DNA from: Bathynomus jamesi
Lineage: Eukaryota > Arthropoda > Malacostraca > Isopoda > Cirolanidae
DNA: 64,000 nt
Direction of reading: 5' to 3'
Assembly: GCA_023014485.1 (NCBI GenBank)
Contig: JAJOZX010012218.1
Coordinates: 48,294 to 112,293, forward strand
Part shown: piece after piece, positions 63,479-64,000 of the stretch
Layout of the letters: each line of letters opens with the position of its first letter
Position numbering within the stretch: the stretch's first letter is position 1
Made by a program: the position numbers and the translations under genes
Notes under the pieces: generated by a model
The model's input: only the letters and a program-made list of their open reading frames with translations
Databases searched by the model: none
What the model was told of the DNA's origin: nothing

Positions 63479-64000
63479 AACTAAAGCATATTATAGCCAA
63501 AATTACTAATTCCAGTTAAATATTTTGAAAAAAATTCAACCGTATAGAACTTAATTTATAGTCCCATTTTCATTTTTAAATCTAAAAATAGGCTAAATGA
63601 TGAGATTTGTAAGCTAAAATTTGCATAGTATTTACTGTTGGCATATATCATTTCAGGAATTTCATTCACTTTTATAATATTTTAGGGCTACATTAAAGAT
63701 TCTCTAAAAATTGGATATTAAAACATAGAAAAAATCGACTTTTTCCATTAATTTTTTGCCTTACTATGATCGACATTTCAATGAAATTTTACGTCGATTT
63801 TTTAATTAATTTGGCATTATATAGTTGAAAACAGTAAGATAAAGCAGTTTTTTATCAACAGTTTCTTATTCGAATGAAAAATATTGAAAAAGATAAGTTC
63901 ATGTTTTATCATAAGGAAAATGCACAAAAAGTGCTCAAAACACGGAGAAAAACACATTTTGGTAAAATATTTTAGTTTCAATATGAACGAATTTTAGTGA
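63479..64000 (+). repeat. Satellite block 21: partial A monomer at window edge
   Basis: This is a type-A monomer with CATTAAAGATTCTCT and the start of the x end (ACACATTTTGG), cut by the right edge about 50 bp before its expected end. Type B would be expected next. Confidence 0.9.

Larger units (their letters stand above)
1..64000. repeat. Satellite array with higher-order repeats and embedded hAT element
   Basis: The window is filled end to end by head-to-tail copies of an AT-rich monomer of about 572 bp, interrupted at regular intervals by one transposon family. All monomers run in the same orientation. Three diverged types (A, B, C) occur in fixed order, so the array has higher-order structure like that of centromeric or pericentromeric satellites of animals. 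No unique sequence, gene or array edge is visible, so the array extends past both ends. Centromeric function cannot be judged from sequence alone; no CENP-B-box-like motif was noticed by eye. Confidence 0.97.

Noticed and set aside
1..64000. CRISPR-like array
   Set aside because: Repeats of about 572 bp without unique spacers, and no cas-like genes, are satellite structure.

Overview
The whole window is one tandem-repeat (satellite) array from a eukaryotic genome. It holds no credible protein-coding gene, rRNA, tRNA or CRISPR array. The basic unit is a very AT-rich monomer of about 572 bp. About 83 monomers are complete or nearly so, and a last one is cut by the right edge. Inside the array sits a non-autonomous hAT-type DNA transposon of about 760-784 bp, present 20 times in full plus one copy cut by the left edge. 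Every copy lies at the same point of the satellite, next to the same 8-bp target duplication (AACTAAAG). It therefore inserted once and was then amplified as part of a higher-order repeat (HOR). A hAT element with 8-bp target duplications in AT-rich satellite suggests an animal genome, perhaps an insect; the species cannot be fixed from this sequence.

Three monomer types recur. Type A follows the transposon (GAGATTTGTAAGC, TTTCAGGAATTTC, ATTCTCTAAAAATTGG). Type B begins CATATTACGGCC and carries GCGATTTTGAAGC, TTGGAATG and GATACGTTC. Type C precedes the transposon (GCGATTTGTAAGC, TTTTATGAATTTC, GAAACTTTACG). The core HOR is transposon-A-B-C, about 2.5 kb. Longer versions insert 'Cx' monomers, which start as C and end as A and so run on into B without a transposon. 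The 20 complete inter-transposon blocks hold 3,5,4,5,4,3,7,3,7,4,4,3,7,5,3,3,3,2,5,3 monomers.

From 2077 to about 43540 these blocks pair into larger units: two 5+4 units of about 6.7 kb, two 3+7 units of about 7.3 kb, a 4+4 unit, and another 3+7 unit. From 47195 rightward the array is more homogeneous. Its transposon has lost 20 bp, and four consecutive transposon starts are exactly 2492 bp apart. The block sizes fit a simple model of unequal crossing-over. C/A exchange drops a transposon (3 to 5 to 7 monomers), and A/B or B/C exchange drops one monomer (5 to 4, 3 to 2).

Two cautions apply. Several hybrid monomers, most clearly 32593-33154, lack bases just where monomer types differ, which looks like a consensus or polishing artefact of long-read assembly. 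Short open reading frames recur only because the repeat recurs. The most interesting sequence-level features are two GATAA-N9-TTATC inverted pairs per A and C monomer, an 11-bp inverted repeat in the monomer, and a possible exon end with splice donor inside the transposon.
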